Source of the DNA: Malurus cyaneus samueli
Taxonomy: Eukaryota; Chordata; Aves; Passeriformes; Maluridae
DNA length: 64,000 bases
Assembly: GCA_009741485.1 (NCBI GenBank)
Contig: CM019214.1
Span: 25,831,695-25,895,694 of the forward strand
Direction of reading: 5' to 3'
Part shown: positions 1 to 11,900 of the stretch, in pieces
How positions within the stretch are numbered: the first letter of the stretch is position 1
How the letters are laid out: the number at the start of each line of letters is the position of its first letter
Position numbers and translations under genes: made by a program
Notes under the pieces: generated by a model
What the model was told of the DNA's origin: nothing
The model's input: the letters and a program-made list of their open reading frames with translations, nothing else
The model's database searches: none

Positions 1-319
1 TCAGAAATTCATACACTGATCATCGATTGCTTCCTAACAGCTGTGGCAGTGCACACATAGACAGTGAAAGTGTGTTATAATGCTGTGCAGAAGAAAAGGC
101 CAGCAGTGGTGATGGCAAACTGCAACTCCTGTATAAATTTTCATTCAACTGATGCATCTGGTGAGTGAGAAGAATGATATGAAACTGGCATGTGTATTTT
201 AGGAATACAAAATCAACAAAGGACTGAAGTGAAAGAAAAAATTATGTGTAAGATCCAAAAAGACCATTGAAAAATATCAACTCAAATTCATAAACACTAT
301 TTATAAACCTCATATTTTT
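1..319. other. Unique AT-rich sequence
   Basis: I see no gene, repeat or RNA signal here. Similarity to CR1 begins just downstream, so this is the left flank of the first CR1 fragment. Confidence 0.5.
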
Positions 320-630
320 CTATAAAAAGATGACCCTTCATGGATGAGGAAAAGTCTGTGCATATTGTACCTAGACTTCAGCAACTCATTTGACTCTGTC
401 TTCTACAGCATTCTTGTAAAGAATCTGGCTTGGATTTTTGCTTTCTTCTCTTGGGTAAGGACCCATTGGGATGAAAGGCACTGAATGGAGTTACATCCAG
501 CTGGCAGCCAGTCGTGAGCATTGTCCTCCAGGGCTCACTATTGAGGTCAGTCCTATTTCACAACTTTGTGAATGATCTGGATGAGGAGAACGAGTGCCCC
601 CTCCGTAAGTGTGCCATCAATACTAAGTGA

Positions 631-791
631 GAGACTGGAGAAAATGATTACTGGCTCAAAATAGGTGAAATTTGTGTGTGTGTGTGTGTCTGTCTGTGTG
701 TGTGTATGTGTATGTATGTGTGTCCGTTCCTCTTCCTCCCAATCCCCATATTTCAGTTGTTTTGAGCCAGCAATCATTTTCTCCAGTCTCT
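631..791. repeat. Foldback: inverted repeat around a (TG)n tract
   Basis: The left arm (about 631-661) and right arm (about 760-790) are reverse complements over 31 bases with a single mismatch (base 650 on the left is a, and its partner is c). Weaker pairing, including a TGAAAT match, extends each arm inward by roughly ten bases. The loop of about 100 bases holds the (TG)n tract and a pyrimidine-rich stretch. Because of the arms, opposite strands encode similar peptides (FEPVIIFSS and FEPAIIFSS). The structure sits inside CR1 ORF2 and occupies the place of normal CR1 sequence. Confidence 0.85.
672..723 (+). repeat. (TG)n microsatellite, interrupted
   Basis: A TG dinucleotide run with TC and TA interruptions lies in the loop of the foldback. 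The interruptions suggest an old, partly decayed tract. Confidence 0.95.
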
Positions 792-1678
792 TACAGGACA
801 GGAATATTTATCTGCAGGAGGGAAGGGAGGCTCTACAGAGGAATCTGGGCAATCTGGATCAGTGGGCTGAGGCCAATTGCAAGAGGTTAAACAAGGCTCA
901 GTGGCAGGTCCTGCAACTGGGACCCCATGAATCACTACAGTCTGGGGGCAGAGTGCCTGGAAAGCTGCTCAGAGGAAAAGGATCTGAGGTGTTTGGCAGC
1001 TGGCTGAACATGATCCAGCACACACCCATGTGGCCAAGAAGGCCAGTGACATCCTGGCCTGTTCCAGCAATAGTGTGGCCAGAGGGACCACAGCAGCGAT
1101 TGACCCCTTGCATTTGACACTGGTAAGGCCGTACCTTGAGCGCTGAGTTCTGAACCACTCTCTACAAGATATTGATGTGCTGGAGAAGAAGCGCAACAGA
1201 CTTGTGCCTCCACAGAGAAATTTAACAATCTATTAAAAATATCATAATAGTAAAAAGTGTCATGGAGCTGATTTTCTTGTATATTTTAAAGACGTTGATA
1301 GTGACTAAATATGCATTTGGTTCAAAGGTGTAATTATCACGTACTTAAAATCACTGTGGATGCAAAATCATTCATTTTAAATAGATTTTTATATTCAACA
1401 GTTTGCCCCTTTGAAGCAGTTTCCTAACTCAGTGGTATAAATTAATTAATTAATAAAAAATGAAAAAGTTCTTGAAAATGTAATACACTGTTAACCACAG
1501 GTGACTATATTTTTTTCTTTCTTATTTACACTGCATATCCTGTGATCTAGATGTTGATTTGCCTTCAGCATATAATTTTGCAGGAAATGGTACGTAATTG
1601 GTATTCAAATCATTCTCTGTATACTGCTAGTAGTGGGCTGCTTCCAGAAGGGACAAATGCCTTAAAGCTCATTTAAAA

Positions 1679-1798
1679 AAACCTACTTTTTTATAAGTCA
1701 CTGGTTCTTTTCTGACATAATTTAAATTTAAGAGTAAAATAAATTCCACATCTAATCAATAACAAGATTGTGTTTAGGAAATAAATGATTACTGTGTT

Positions 1799-1832
<34 letters not shown>

Positions 1833-1842
1833 CAAACCTACT
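1679..1842 (+). mobile_element. Candidate short poly(A)-tailed retrocopy with target duplication
   Basis: The nine bases aaacctact occur at 1679-1687 and again at 1834-1842. Between them lies about 115 bp of AT-rich sequence, then an AATAAA signal at about 1779-1784, then 19 bases, then 29 consecutive A residues (1804-1832). Signal, spacing, tail and flanking direct repeat are the layout of a processed retrocopy made from a polyadenylated transcript end. The body has no recognisable coding content. Chance similarity in AT-rich DNA is a real alternative, and the A-richness of the repeat weakens the target-duplication argument. Confidence 0.35.
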
Positions 1843-1912
1843 CCATCACAAAAATTTGCATATATTATCGATCATTTCATACACTTCATTTGGTATTCTA
1901 TGAGATAGCTTT

Positions 1913-1940
1913 GAACAGAACAGAACAGAACAGAACAGAA
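1913..1940 (+). repeat. (GAACA)n short tandem repeat
   Basis: Five and a half perfect units of GAACA. On the minus strand this reads TGTTC, close to the pentamers that end some CR1 elements, but no CR1 body is visible next to it. Confidence 0.9.
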
Positions 1941-2619
1941 TGTCCTCTACACTGTCATTTTATTTTTTTTTAAACCATGTAATGTTATGGAAATCTTCAG
2001 CATTTTTTTTTCTGTCACAATGAGATGATTAAATACATAAAAGCTTAAAATGCTATGTAATATTATCTTGAACTGCAGTACACAAATGATGGGATTTGAA
2101 AATGTGTATTGCATGCATTTTCAAAGAGCTGCAATGTTAGAATTGCAAGCAACTACTCTGTGGACTGGGCTTTGGAATGAAGTTAAGACAACTGAAGATG
2201 TTGAAAAAGACAGCTGAGAAAAGAAAAAAATGCTGATCACATTTATTGAATAACAACTAAATAACAAAATGATGGAAGTTGCAGGTAGAACCATCAGGGA
2301 GGGCTGGATCTCACAGTCCTAAGGCAAGTTATGAGAAACAGCCAAACCCCACAGAAGGATGGAGAGGAGCACAGGGGTGTCTTTGCAGAGTATGATTTTG
2401 TAAGGAAGGCAGTGGCTAGGTAACAGTATCAGTAACATTGTGCAGAGCTGAGACTGCCTAGATAGCAGTATGAAAATGGGTTATATCACCATTTGGAGGC
2501 ACTTTTCCAGTTTGGACAAATGGGTAAGTAGACATCTCAGAGAGTTCATCAAGAGGGATGTGCTAAGCCCTGCAGCTGAGGAAGACCAACTCTGTGTGCC
2601 TATATCTGCAGGGGTCTTA

Positions 2620-3250
2620 CTATCCATAAAATAGCCTTTCAGAAGAGGACCTGGCACTCCTGCTGCCCACAACCCACACGGCTCCTGGATGGCATAAGGA
2701 AGTCACCACCAGGGTGAAGGAGTTATCCTTCCCCTCATGAGAATCATCTGGAGTGCTGGAATCCAGTGCAAGGATCCCCATTAAAAGACAGACTTGACAC
2801 AGAATTGCGTCCAGCAAAAAGCCACAGAGACTGACAGTAGGTTGGGACACCTCTCATAGGAAGAGAGAATGAGAAAGTTAGGGCTGTTCAGTTTGAAGTG
2901 GAGAAGCCTAAGAGGGGATTTTGCCAATGTGTTCAAATGTGTTGTTCAATGTGAGGGTCTAAAGAAAATTGAGTCAGACTCTGCTCAGTGGTGCTCAGTG
3001 CCACGACAAATGAGTGGATGCAAATGAAAATGCAGCAAATTACATTCAAATATAAGAAAACATTTCTATTTGATAATATTCAAGCACTGGAAAAGCTGCA
3101 GAAATAGTGTGGGTTCTCCATCCTTGGAGATACTAAAAACATGATTGGATCAGCCCTGACCAAACTGCTCTAGATGATGAGGTGGGATTACAGGAGCTCC
3201 AGAGAGGCATTCAAAACTTAACTATGGTCCTGCAACTTTGTGAAATATTA
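2620..3250 (+). mobile_element. CR1 LINE fragment, 3' part
   Basis: This is the 3' part of a CR1 element in sense orientation. The order follows the family: the stretch near 2680-2760 corresponding to the end of the reverse-transcriptase domain, then 'aggaagagagaatgagaaag' and the Q-F-S-L-K-W-R-S-L-type region (2855-2920), the 'gactctgctcagtggtgctc' region (2970-3000), the 'ttctccatccttggagata' region (3113-3131), and a 3' UTR reaching a degraded tail near 3247. The tail octamers have decayed beyond clean repeats. Many substitutions and small gaps suggest an old insertion. Its divergence and sequence type differ from the first fragment (320-1215), so they look like separate insertions rather than two halves of one. 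Confidence 0.85.
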
Positions 3251-3867
3251 CATGTCCATGCAGATGTAACAAAATGTGTGACAAATGATGGGAAAATCAA
3301 TACGGACTGGAGGTTTATCTGGAAGGACCGTAAGACAGAGAAAAGGAGGCAAGCAAATAGGAGGGCTGTTGGAGGGGCAAGGACTGAAGATTGAGTGGTT
3401 TGTGTTTCCAGGCTGCCTGCATTTGCTATCGAAGCTTTGCCTGGGTCACCCTGGCTGAGGCCAGACAATAAACCAAACCCATCACTGTTGGTACCTCATA
3501 GGAGAGGGGCTGGCTTGAAAACAAGTGGAAGACTTTTTTGAAAAAGAGAAAAGAAGAAAAGTAAAAAAATATTCTCTAACATGGAGGAACTGAGACCATT
3601 TTGTATTTCAAAGTCACAAAGGATTGTATTTCAAGAAAATTTTATTTTTGGATTTTGTTTTAGTTTTACTTGCAAAAAGCTTATCCAAAAAAGAAATGTG
3701 GATCTGAGAAGTAGAAGAATAAATGGGTTGTGTGGCATGTCCCACTCTTTTTCTGATGAGAGAAAATCCACCTGTAACAGTAGCATGATAGGAGAGAGTG
3801 GTAGCAGCAGCTGGAGATGAATAAAACTTCCTACCGTACCACCCGTGTTGTGACAACATCTGTGTTG

Positions 3868-3935
3868 TTTGGTTTTGGTTGGTGGGGTTTTTTGTTTTGT
3901 TGGGTTTTTTTTTTTGTTTGTTGGCTTTTTAAAAA
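3868..3935 (+). repeat. T/G-rich low-complexity tract
   Basis: Runs of T broken by G or GG blocks (for example tggtggggttttttgttttg). It is one of several similar tracts in the window; compare 7968-8037, 41191-41240, 45398-45535 and 49949-50021. Confidence 0.85.
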
Positions 3936-4734
3936 AATTGTCTAAGAAGCATCAAAGTTAAGACAAGTAGTTAATCCTTTCTGAAAATGTGTTAATTAGG
4001 ACTTCAGGCTTTTTCCCTTCCTTTTATCAGTGTTCCAGTCAACACTAAGAATGTAGAACAGAACCAGTTAAAGAACTGTTGGAGAAAATTGATTCATACA
4101 AGTCTGGACAGTCAGGAAGTCTTGCAGGGTCATATTACCTAATTAAGAGTTGAAGAGCTTTTTGATCTCACTACTCTTTCATAAAGTGATAAAATCAAAA
4201 AAACATAGATGTGTTCCTAGTGTTTGTGAATTTGTGAACCTTGTAAAACCTATTGCTTCAAGGACAGCTGAGCTTTGATGAGTTGGTAGTTTAAGATGTA
4301 AGAAGCTTCTGTTTATTGTACCCTGAACTGTAATTATTGAGCCATGGGGTACATTAGGATGGACTCTTGAACTCTGAGTTGGTTGCACACGTTTTTTGGC
4401 TTTTGCAACTTTCTGTAATCCTGGAGTCACGAAAAATTATTCAGCTAAGCAGAAGATTATTACTAAGAGACTGAATGAAGTCCTCAATTATTCAGATTCA
4501 GTTTAGGTGACTGGAAGCTTTATTTAGAATATTCATTTGTGGAGCTGAGATGGCTGTATTTGAAGCAACCTTTTGTGTGTGCCTGTGTCTACCTACACAC
4601 TTTATTGAAGATAAATGAAAGGAATTAAAAGAGTGGATCAAATTGCTTATTGGTGTTGTCAGACGTGAATTTTAAGCAAGGAGAAATGCTCTTGAAAATT
4701 AAGATACTAAAATAGATCAAACTGGGAAAAAGGC

Positions 4735-4850
4735 CACAGGAACGCTAAGTAAATTTTCATGCAAATTGATGGGCCCAATTAAACCCATCAGACTTCATTA
4801 TAATTGTGCAAGCACAGGTTACAGCTTCTCTGTCTATACAGGGATATTAG
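4735..4850. promoter_or_regulatory. Possible conserved regulatory element (unverified)
   Basis: This non-repetitive stretch contains an octamer-like ATGCAAAT (4759-4766), a GGGCCC, and several homeodomain-type TAATT or AATTA cores within about 60 bp. The composition resembles developmental enhancers found in gene deserts. No conservation data are available to me, so this is only a candidate. Confidence 0.15.
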
Positions 4851-7591
4851 CTGTGTGACTCAATTCTTTCCCATATAGATGGAAACAGCAGCTCTCTAGA
4901 AGAAACCCACTGGTTCTGGAAAACATGAGTATTCAGGGTTATTTTGGCAGAAAGCTTTGAGTACTAAAAATCTAATACATGTTTACTGCATATATTTACA
5001 CTATATATACATTTACATGAAATAGGATATGCATGCATAATAATGTGTGTCAATAAAACTTTATATTTGTTAGATAGTTAGAATGTGAACTTTTTAGAAT
5101 AGAAGGGTTTTTTTTTAGCTAAAGAGCAGAGAAGGTGATGAATTACAGCTTGCCTGGATTCTGCTTTGCATAGAAAGTTGTGTCTTTTACAGATAGGTAC
5201 TTGCAGTTTCAGACTTTCCAAGTTGGTCACCTGGTCTCAGTAGAAGACTACCAATTCAGAAAGAGAATCAGCTTTAAATGCCCCTTTTGGCATTGTCAAA
5301 TTTAAATTTTATGAGAGAAAAGACTGTGTGTAGCAATGTGTGTCATGCTAATGTCTTTGCTCTTGCTGAGCTAAGGCACACTGATCTCAGAGCCTGCACT
5401 GGATTGTGTCCACCCTGTCAGCCAGAACCTGGGACTGCACTACAAGTTTTTGATGAATGACACCAGATCTGACATTTACCTAAGGAAGTTATTTAGTTTA
5501 AGACTCGTTTATGGCTGACATGACCAGATCTCAGAGATCAGTGAAGACCTGAATAACTTCCACTTTATAGTCATTGTCCTGGAAAAGATCAAACTATTAA
5601 TCAATTTGAGGTTGTATAGACTGACACCTTGTGAAAAATCCCCGAATACTACAGCCACGTGTATTGTAAGTACTTAGTAGATAGCAATCATTGCAAAACT
5701 CAGTTAGGCATAATAAGTCATATCAAGCTATTTTTGAACTCCTTAGTACTTGGCAGATTTTTCTTTCAACAGCTTCATGTTCCTTAAATTCAGCCACTAA
5801 TTCTTATGACTGTCAAATGCCTCAGTGAGGCTTTATAGAGCAGCATGGAAAGTTTTGCACTTTATTGGCTTCAAAGAAACAGTCACTATATACAGCACCA
5901 GTGGGTGCTTTTCCTCTCAGTTGCAGTATAAAGAATTTGGCTGTACCTGTTTCCTTTAATGGATACATCTGTTGCTTTTTGGCCTATAAATTCCAATGTC
6001 ATCCTAATGTCGAATTCCGATGCAAGCTGTGCTTTAAAGTGATAGTGCATGACAAGTTTATGCAATTTAACAGCAGATTTCCCTCATTATAACTGCTTCT
6101 GAGAAAATTGTTTTTGTCATAGTGACATGTCATATACCACTTAGCTCTTCTGTTTTTAACCCTGTGAAAATCTTACCATTTTAAAGATGATTATATCGCT
6201 CAGCAAAGTGAAAATATTCCATTCAAGAGATTGTCCTCCCTCATTTAGTAAAACTTTTTGAAGATGTCTGGAATGGGGCATTATCCAAGGCAAGGAATAC
6301 ATTCTATTTTACTTATAAATGTTAAGTAAATGTCGACAATTTTATGTCGCACTCACCCAACTTATTTTGTCCCACACATTTAAGTTCTGCTAATAAGATA
6401 ACACATTTCTGTTCTTGAAAGAATACTCTTCTTCAGTTAGAGATGGAATTTAAAACAGTTAGTGAGAAGCAGCATTGAACACTAAGAGGAAAGCCTTTCC
6501 CTATCTCCCTGGTTCGTCTTTCACCACATCAGCTCATGGACTCATGGTCCAGGCTTGGATTTTGAAAGACTGAGAAAGACTACTGGCTGCTTCTTTTAAT
6601 AATTTCACTCCTTAAACATATTATACAGATAACTAGTGAACATACCTAAAGCACTGCACACTTTCAATTTGCTTTTAGATACAAGAGAACTCAGTTGAAT
6701 AATTTTTAAATGTTTTTCAAGTTCTGTAATTGGAGAAGGGATTTATATAGCTATAGGAATAATAGGTATTCAAGTGTTCATAAAAAAGAATTAAAGACCA
6801 ATATCACAGTCTATACAGAACTTTTCAGTTAAAAGCCTGAAGACCTATAAGGTTTTGTAAATTACAGGGGTCTGATGCTTCAGAAATATTGAGATAATTA
6901 CGATCAAATCTTTCAGTTCTGTGTTCAGCAGTGCAGTGGCAGCCACCGAAGGAGTTAGATCATCTATATGCTGGTGGGAGTGAGATTATCAGGAAGGAAA
7001 CAAAAAGGGAATATATTTATGAAGACTCTTGCGTTCTAATTTGGGCTATTAGACAATAGCTTTGTAAAAAAAACACTTTCCACTTTCTACACAAAGATTG
7101 TAAAAAAAAAAAAAAAACCAAGGTTTTATGTTTCAATAAATAAATCACCCCATCCTCAAAGTCCTACATTTTATTTTAATTAAACTGTAAATTTCTAAAA
7201 TTAAATGTCTTTTAGAAATGGACTACCATCTTCTGATAATGTTGAAATGGAGTTTTTTTAGTATTTACCTTTTTTCTATTTCTTTTCAGGAAAAATAGTT
7301 CAGTTAATGTGAAGCATATTACAATGAAATTTGGTAGATTGAGATATTAAACTGAAATATTTCCCTCTTGCCTATATCAGCCCTGCAAGATATAAAGGCC
7401 TCAGAAGTAATCAGTATTTTTTATTTTAAGATTTACGTAGGCAATAGTAAATAATACTTTCAGTAGAATTCTGAAGCTCAGAATAGAATAACAAAATATG
7501 AATGGCTTTTTTATTTGTTGGACTTGGTCAGATTTGATCACTAAAGGAGTAAAGGAACTTGACACCAGTTTTAGTCTTCCTTTATAAGCTC

Positions 7592-7690
7592 TCCAGCACA
7601 GGGGTAGTCCTGTGCAGGACCAGCAGTTTGACTTTGATGATTTTTATGATCCCTTCAAACTCAGGATATTGTATTTTTTCATGATAGTTT
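7592..7690 (+). mobile_element. CR1 LINE 3' tip
   Basis: The last ~100 bp of a CR1 element. It has the 'cctgtgcaggaccagcagtt' region, followed by the 'gactttgatgatttttatga' and 'cccttcaaactcaggatatt' regions that close the CR1 3' UTR, then a decayed tail (gtattttttcatgat). Severe 5' truncation is the usual state of CR1 copies. Confidence 0.8.
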
Positions 7691-8896
7691 TTATATGGGA
7701 TGTAAGTGTACTTGTGCCTATTTGTGTGATTAGAGCGATTCCTAAGAAAGGATTAAGTGACAAAAAATACAAGTTTAAAAGTCCTTGTCTGAGTCACACA
7801 TTGATCAAATCATACTAAACAGTGTTTTATACTTCTTGTATGCCTTATAATTCTTCTAGTCCGTACTTTAGGTTTAACAAATTTTACTAGAACCATGTGT
7901 TTCTCACAGAATTTTTTCTTACCTTTGAATTTACACAAAACCACTTACATTTAAAGAAAACCTTTCAAGGTTTTTTTTGTTTGTTGTTTTTTTGTGGGTT
8001 TTCCTATTTGTTTTTTCTTTGTTCTTGTTTTTTTCTCAAACAATTTTTATTGACCAGTTTCTGGCATTTAAGTTATTCTTCTGCAGGCATGTAAATCAGT
8101 GTCTTTTGAATTGAAAGAGGCATAATAAATGAATAAGTATTTTTACAGACCTGTTTATAAAGCACAAAATATGTTTTATAGCATACAACAGCTTTTTTGC
8201 ATAGATTTGTGATGGAGTTTTAGAATTGTATAATTTCCGGTGTAGGAAAATTCCATAAGGATAATATGAAACTGTCAAAGTTTTCAAAACAGAGAATTTT
8301 TTTTTTTTTTAAAGTAACCAATTCATTCATTTGATATGTTAATTTTAGGAAGAGGTATTTTCCCAGTAAATCAGAAATTGCAGGGTAAGGAAAATTCTTT
8401 TCTTTTTTTTCTTCTCCATGCCTTGCAAGGATAAATAAACACTGAAGCAATTAATATATTGCACTGTCATATAAAACTAGGGTAACTTGATATGGAGCTC
8501 ATTATGCTTGGATGAAGGCATTCTATTTAGTTACTTTCCTAGCAAGTTCAGTGAGCTTCTTGCAGGTGTTTATTTTTAAGCTAACTGGGTCCAAGGATTT
8601 CTGTAAATTGAAAATAGCTCTCTGTGGGGTAGCCTTCAGATTTCAAGCTTCTAAATCCATTTCTGCTGTCTTTCTTTTTGCTGAAAGACACAATTAGAAT
8701 TCCTGTGCAGTAAAACGCTTCTCAATATTCCTGATAAAAGAAGCTCCATCTATTTCAGTCACAAAAACATAAATAAATAACTAGACCCTGTATTTGCATG
8801 TGTTTGTAGAGATTCAATTTGACTTTCAGATACCTTGGTTGGGATGTTCAATATTAATAGGTACTCGATTCCAAGATTAAGCTTTGAGCTCTAGCA
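7691..8896. other. Intergenic, unique AT-rich sequence
   Basis: No gene is seen. It contains a T/G-rich tract at about 7968-8037 and a run of about 13 T near 8298-8310. Open frames here are short and AT-biased, without features of real proteins. Confidence 0.5.
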
Positions 8897-8968
8897 AACC
8901 ACAGGGGATGGGGGTGGCAGCGAGCAGCTGGGTAGCACTTAGTGGCCACCTGAGGTTATACCATGATA
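8897..8968 (+). mobile_element. LTR-A fragment, 3' end only
   Basis: About 70 bp matching the 3' terminus of the LTR-A family: 'gggatgggggtggcagcgag' followed by 'cagctgggtagcacttagtg', 'gccacctgaggtta' and a degraded terminal 'taccatgata'. Compare the 3' ends at 27770 and 58671. The remainder of the LTR is absent. Confidence 0.7.
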
Positions 8969-11900
8969 TTATGGAAAATCACTTCTTGAAACATTTTCTA
9001 AACAAGGTGTCAAATAAACTTACTGATCACCTAATATCCTGAATTTACTTCCTTTTCCCTGAAAAATATTTTTATACCTATTCAAAAGGAATAGTCCATA
9101 GTTCATCACTCTAGGACGGGTTCTTGCAAACGCAGTGAGATGAGCAGGATCACAGTTTCAACTCTCATTAAACAATCTTTTTTTCCTCTAAACTGCTCAT
9201 GCAAAAGGAAGGTATGTCTTACTTATCATTCCCTGTTTCCACTAGGAATTGATGGGTAGGTAGTGCAAACCCAGTAGTCTCCTTTTCTCTGTTTAGGAAA
9301 AAATTCCCTTCTGGAGCTTAAAATATTGGAAATGGCATCATGGGAGACTGTATCTACTTCCCACTGCAGATTCTTTAGTGAAAATTAGAGCCACATAATA
9401 AAGTAGGATTGCTCCATCTTTCACAGCCCTTAGAGATAATTCAGAAACTTTTTTTTTTTTTCTCGTGAAAATATGTGGCTCTACCTACAGAGAAGAAATA
9501 TAGTCCTTTGTTATTGAAGCCACATGTCTTTTAGTTACCCACTTACTGTATGAACAGTCAACATAATTATTTCCAAAGCAATTCAGAAGGTGAGTTAATA
9601 GCTTCTTTTTTTTCTTCAAGGTATATGTCGTACTGCGGAGCTACAAAGACATATTACAGTTTTTTGTTGCCCTGTCTATCATCAAAAGCAGTGTTAAATA
9701 ACTTTGTATTCCACTTAAGATATTTTTGAGGCTGTAATGAGAAGGGAACTCACACTTAACTGAGAGAATCCTATTTTTTTTTAAGAGTCATTTTCTTTCC
9801 CTTTCTCCTCCCTAAAATAAATATTAAGATATTCAACAAAAATAATACATACTTTCATATTAGAAATTTCATGGCATTTGCATTATATTAGCTCAATTTC
9901 ATGCCCTTGAATACTTTGAAAAATGAATTGATGAATATACTTAAATGCCAAACTCATCACTAGGCCTGTCAGTTCCTGAAAGAAGCATCTACATTTTATA
10001 AACTGGTATGACTAGAGAGATTTTTCCAATTCACCTTGGCTATGTCCTCTTATGTTGATAGTTACATGAATAGCCAACAGCGTTTTTATGTGGGTGATGT
10101 ATGACTTACATATAAAACTGTGCCAGCTATGTATCTTCTACCTCCTATAAATGAAATATTAGGCAAGTCTTCAAGTTGTGGTATTTTTTTATTTTATTTG
10201 AACTTCCATGAAACTAATTTACTGACAACTGGAAGTGCAGCCGCACTATAAATGCAAACTTGTATTTATCATGGAGACAGAGATTTTATCAACTCAAGGT
10301 CATATTAAAGGGTTACTCATCTTCTTTTATCATATTTCAGAGTGTATGAAGGCTGATATGATTAAATGTTAATGACAAATTATATTTGGAATTAAAACAA
10401 TGGCAGTCAATATAACACAATTTGTATCCAAAATGATGCCATTTTTCAGATGTGTGTATGTATATGAGGATGTGATACTGAATTTTCTCCCTACCTTCAA
10501 ATTTTGATTTTTTACGAGAACTCAGCTTCTTTACAAAATTTTCTTAAAGCCAATAAATACAATTCAATACACTCCAGGTTAATATTTCAAATAAAATATG
10601 TGTAAACTGAATTCTAATATTTTTTGGAATGTCTTCATAACTCAAGTTATCATCTGTCTCCATGAGTTTAGGCAGTCATCTCAAAACTCTATTTTTGACC
10701 ACCTTCTAAAACCATGGAAATATTGCAGTGTCATCATGTGGCATCATGTGAGGGTAAAACCCTCAAACCTTTTACAGTGTCAAATTTGGTTCAGTAGAAC
10801 TTCTGTGGGGTGGACAAGAGCTACCTAAATAGAGAAAGATAACATTAGGAAAATATTTAGATGAAGTCCTTTATTAGAAGAAGCAGCATGCATCATGGGG
10901 TAGAGCATCTATGTGAGAGTTTTTGAAAATGGACAATGATTGTGGCACCATAAGCTTCAGAACATGTTCACTTTCTGGTCATTTGAATAATGTTTTCTCT
11001 ATCAGCAAAAATCAGTGAATGAACACATAAACACATAGCAAAAGGGATCCTCTATGGAGGATTTTCCTCAAGGAGCAAAAAATGCTAGATTATTTCACAA
11101 GGTAGTGCACTGCATTAACTATTTTAACTCTAAATTGATTAGTGTGTCAAGAGTGGGTGGCAGAGGGAAAACTTGAGATACACAAACAAATTGGAAATAA
11201 AACTGTTGCTACTGTTCCCATGTTAAGATCATCATGGTAAGTGGGGAATAATTCTGTTTATGTTCTTAGAAATAAAGCATATCTACAGATTGTCCCAACA
11301 TAATGTTGAAATATTAGTGCTAATTGTCTTTAATGAAGAGAAGGAGTAAAGTAGTTTTTTTTTTGGATAAAAATAAGTAAACAAAGGAAAGGTAGTAATC
11401 ACCTTGCTAATCTGATAATGCATTTTCCAAATAGTCAGGAACTGCTTAGCCTCAGGCCATAATAATTGCCTAACAGAAAAGAATATTTTTTTAAGCAGAA
11501 AGGACAATTTCGTGCTGAAAATAAGTCAGCAGTTCAGTAAAAGATCCTACTCTTTTCAAGTCAAATGCTTAGGCTGAACTTTTTGTTTTTAAGTAGGTTT
11601 TCTTTTCACTCAGTCCTGAAGTGAGTTGGTGCCTTTCACTTTTCCTCTTTTACTATTTTGATTTCAGAAACATAATAAACTAAAAAATATGGTCTTAATT
11701 CAAAGTAGATTCATGGAAGAAAAGGCTATCTGATATTTTTTACATCAAACTCACTGTATTTCTTCCCTTTTTTTTTTTTTCTTTTATCAGAGGAGTTTAT
11801 ATTTCCTGAACTTTTTCTACTTTATATCTTTTCATCATATATTAAAAGGGATCAGGAAGAAAATGGCAAACCAGAAAACATGTTCCTGTCACAAAAATAG

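Larger units (their letters stand above)
320..1215 (+). mobile_element. CR1 LINE fragment, reverse transcriptase part, 3' truncated
   Basis: This is a decayed piece of CR1 ORF2, the endonuclease/reverse-transcriptase gene of the main avian non-LTR retrotransposon. The sense strand shows the familiar order: a DFSxxFDS-type stretch near 375-400, a GVTSSWQP-like stretch near 488-513, a VNDLDE stretch near 570-587, then the block near 820-1180 that runs from 'ggaggctctacagagg' through the 'wavering' NMIQHTPMWPRRP-type coding to the spacer before the 3' end. The catalytic FADD box is destroyed: codons at 601-627 read LRKCAINTK where the family has an FADDTK core. Frame breaks and stops occur throughout. 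Similarity fades near 1200, so the normal CR1 3' UTR and tail are missing. A (TG)n tract with inverted-repeat arms replaces a stretch of the element at about 630-800. Boundaries are by eye, within about 30 bp. Confidence 0.85.
1216..2619. other. Intergenic, AT-rich; holds a poly(A)-tailed unit and a GAACA repeat
   Basis: No gene is visible. The notable contents, listed separately, are a candidate retrocopy ending in an A29 run and a short GAACA tandem repeat. The part from about 2280 to 2619 is somewhat richer in GC and could be an older extension of the downstream CR1, but I could not align it by eye. Confidence 0.5.
3251..7591. other. Intergenic, unique AT-rich sequence
   Basis: No coding sequence or recognised transposon is visible. 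A short GC-richer patch occurs at about 3360-3500, a T/G-rich tract at 3868-3935, and a second slightly GC-richer patch at about 5380-5460. A stretch near 4735-4850 containing ATGCAAAT (4759-4766) and several TAATT-type sites is listed as a possible conserved element. A 16-base A run lies at 7102-7117. Confidence 0.5.

Noticed and set aside
553..777. Histidine/threonine-repeat frame on the minus strand
   Set aside because: Translation of the (TG)n tract and the inverted repeat inside CR1.
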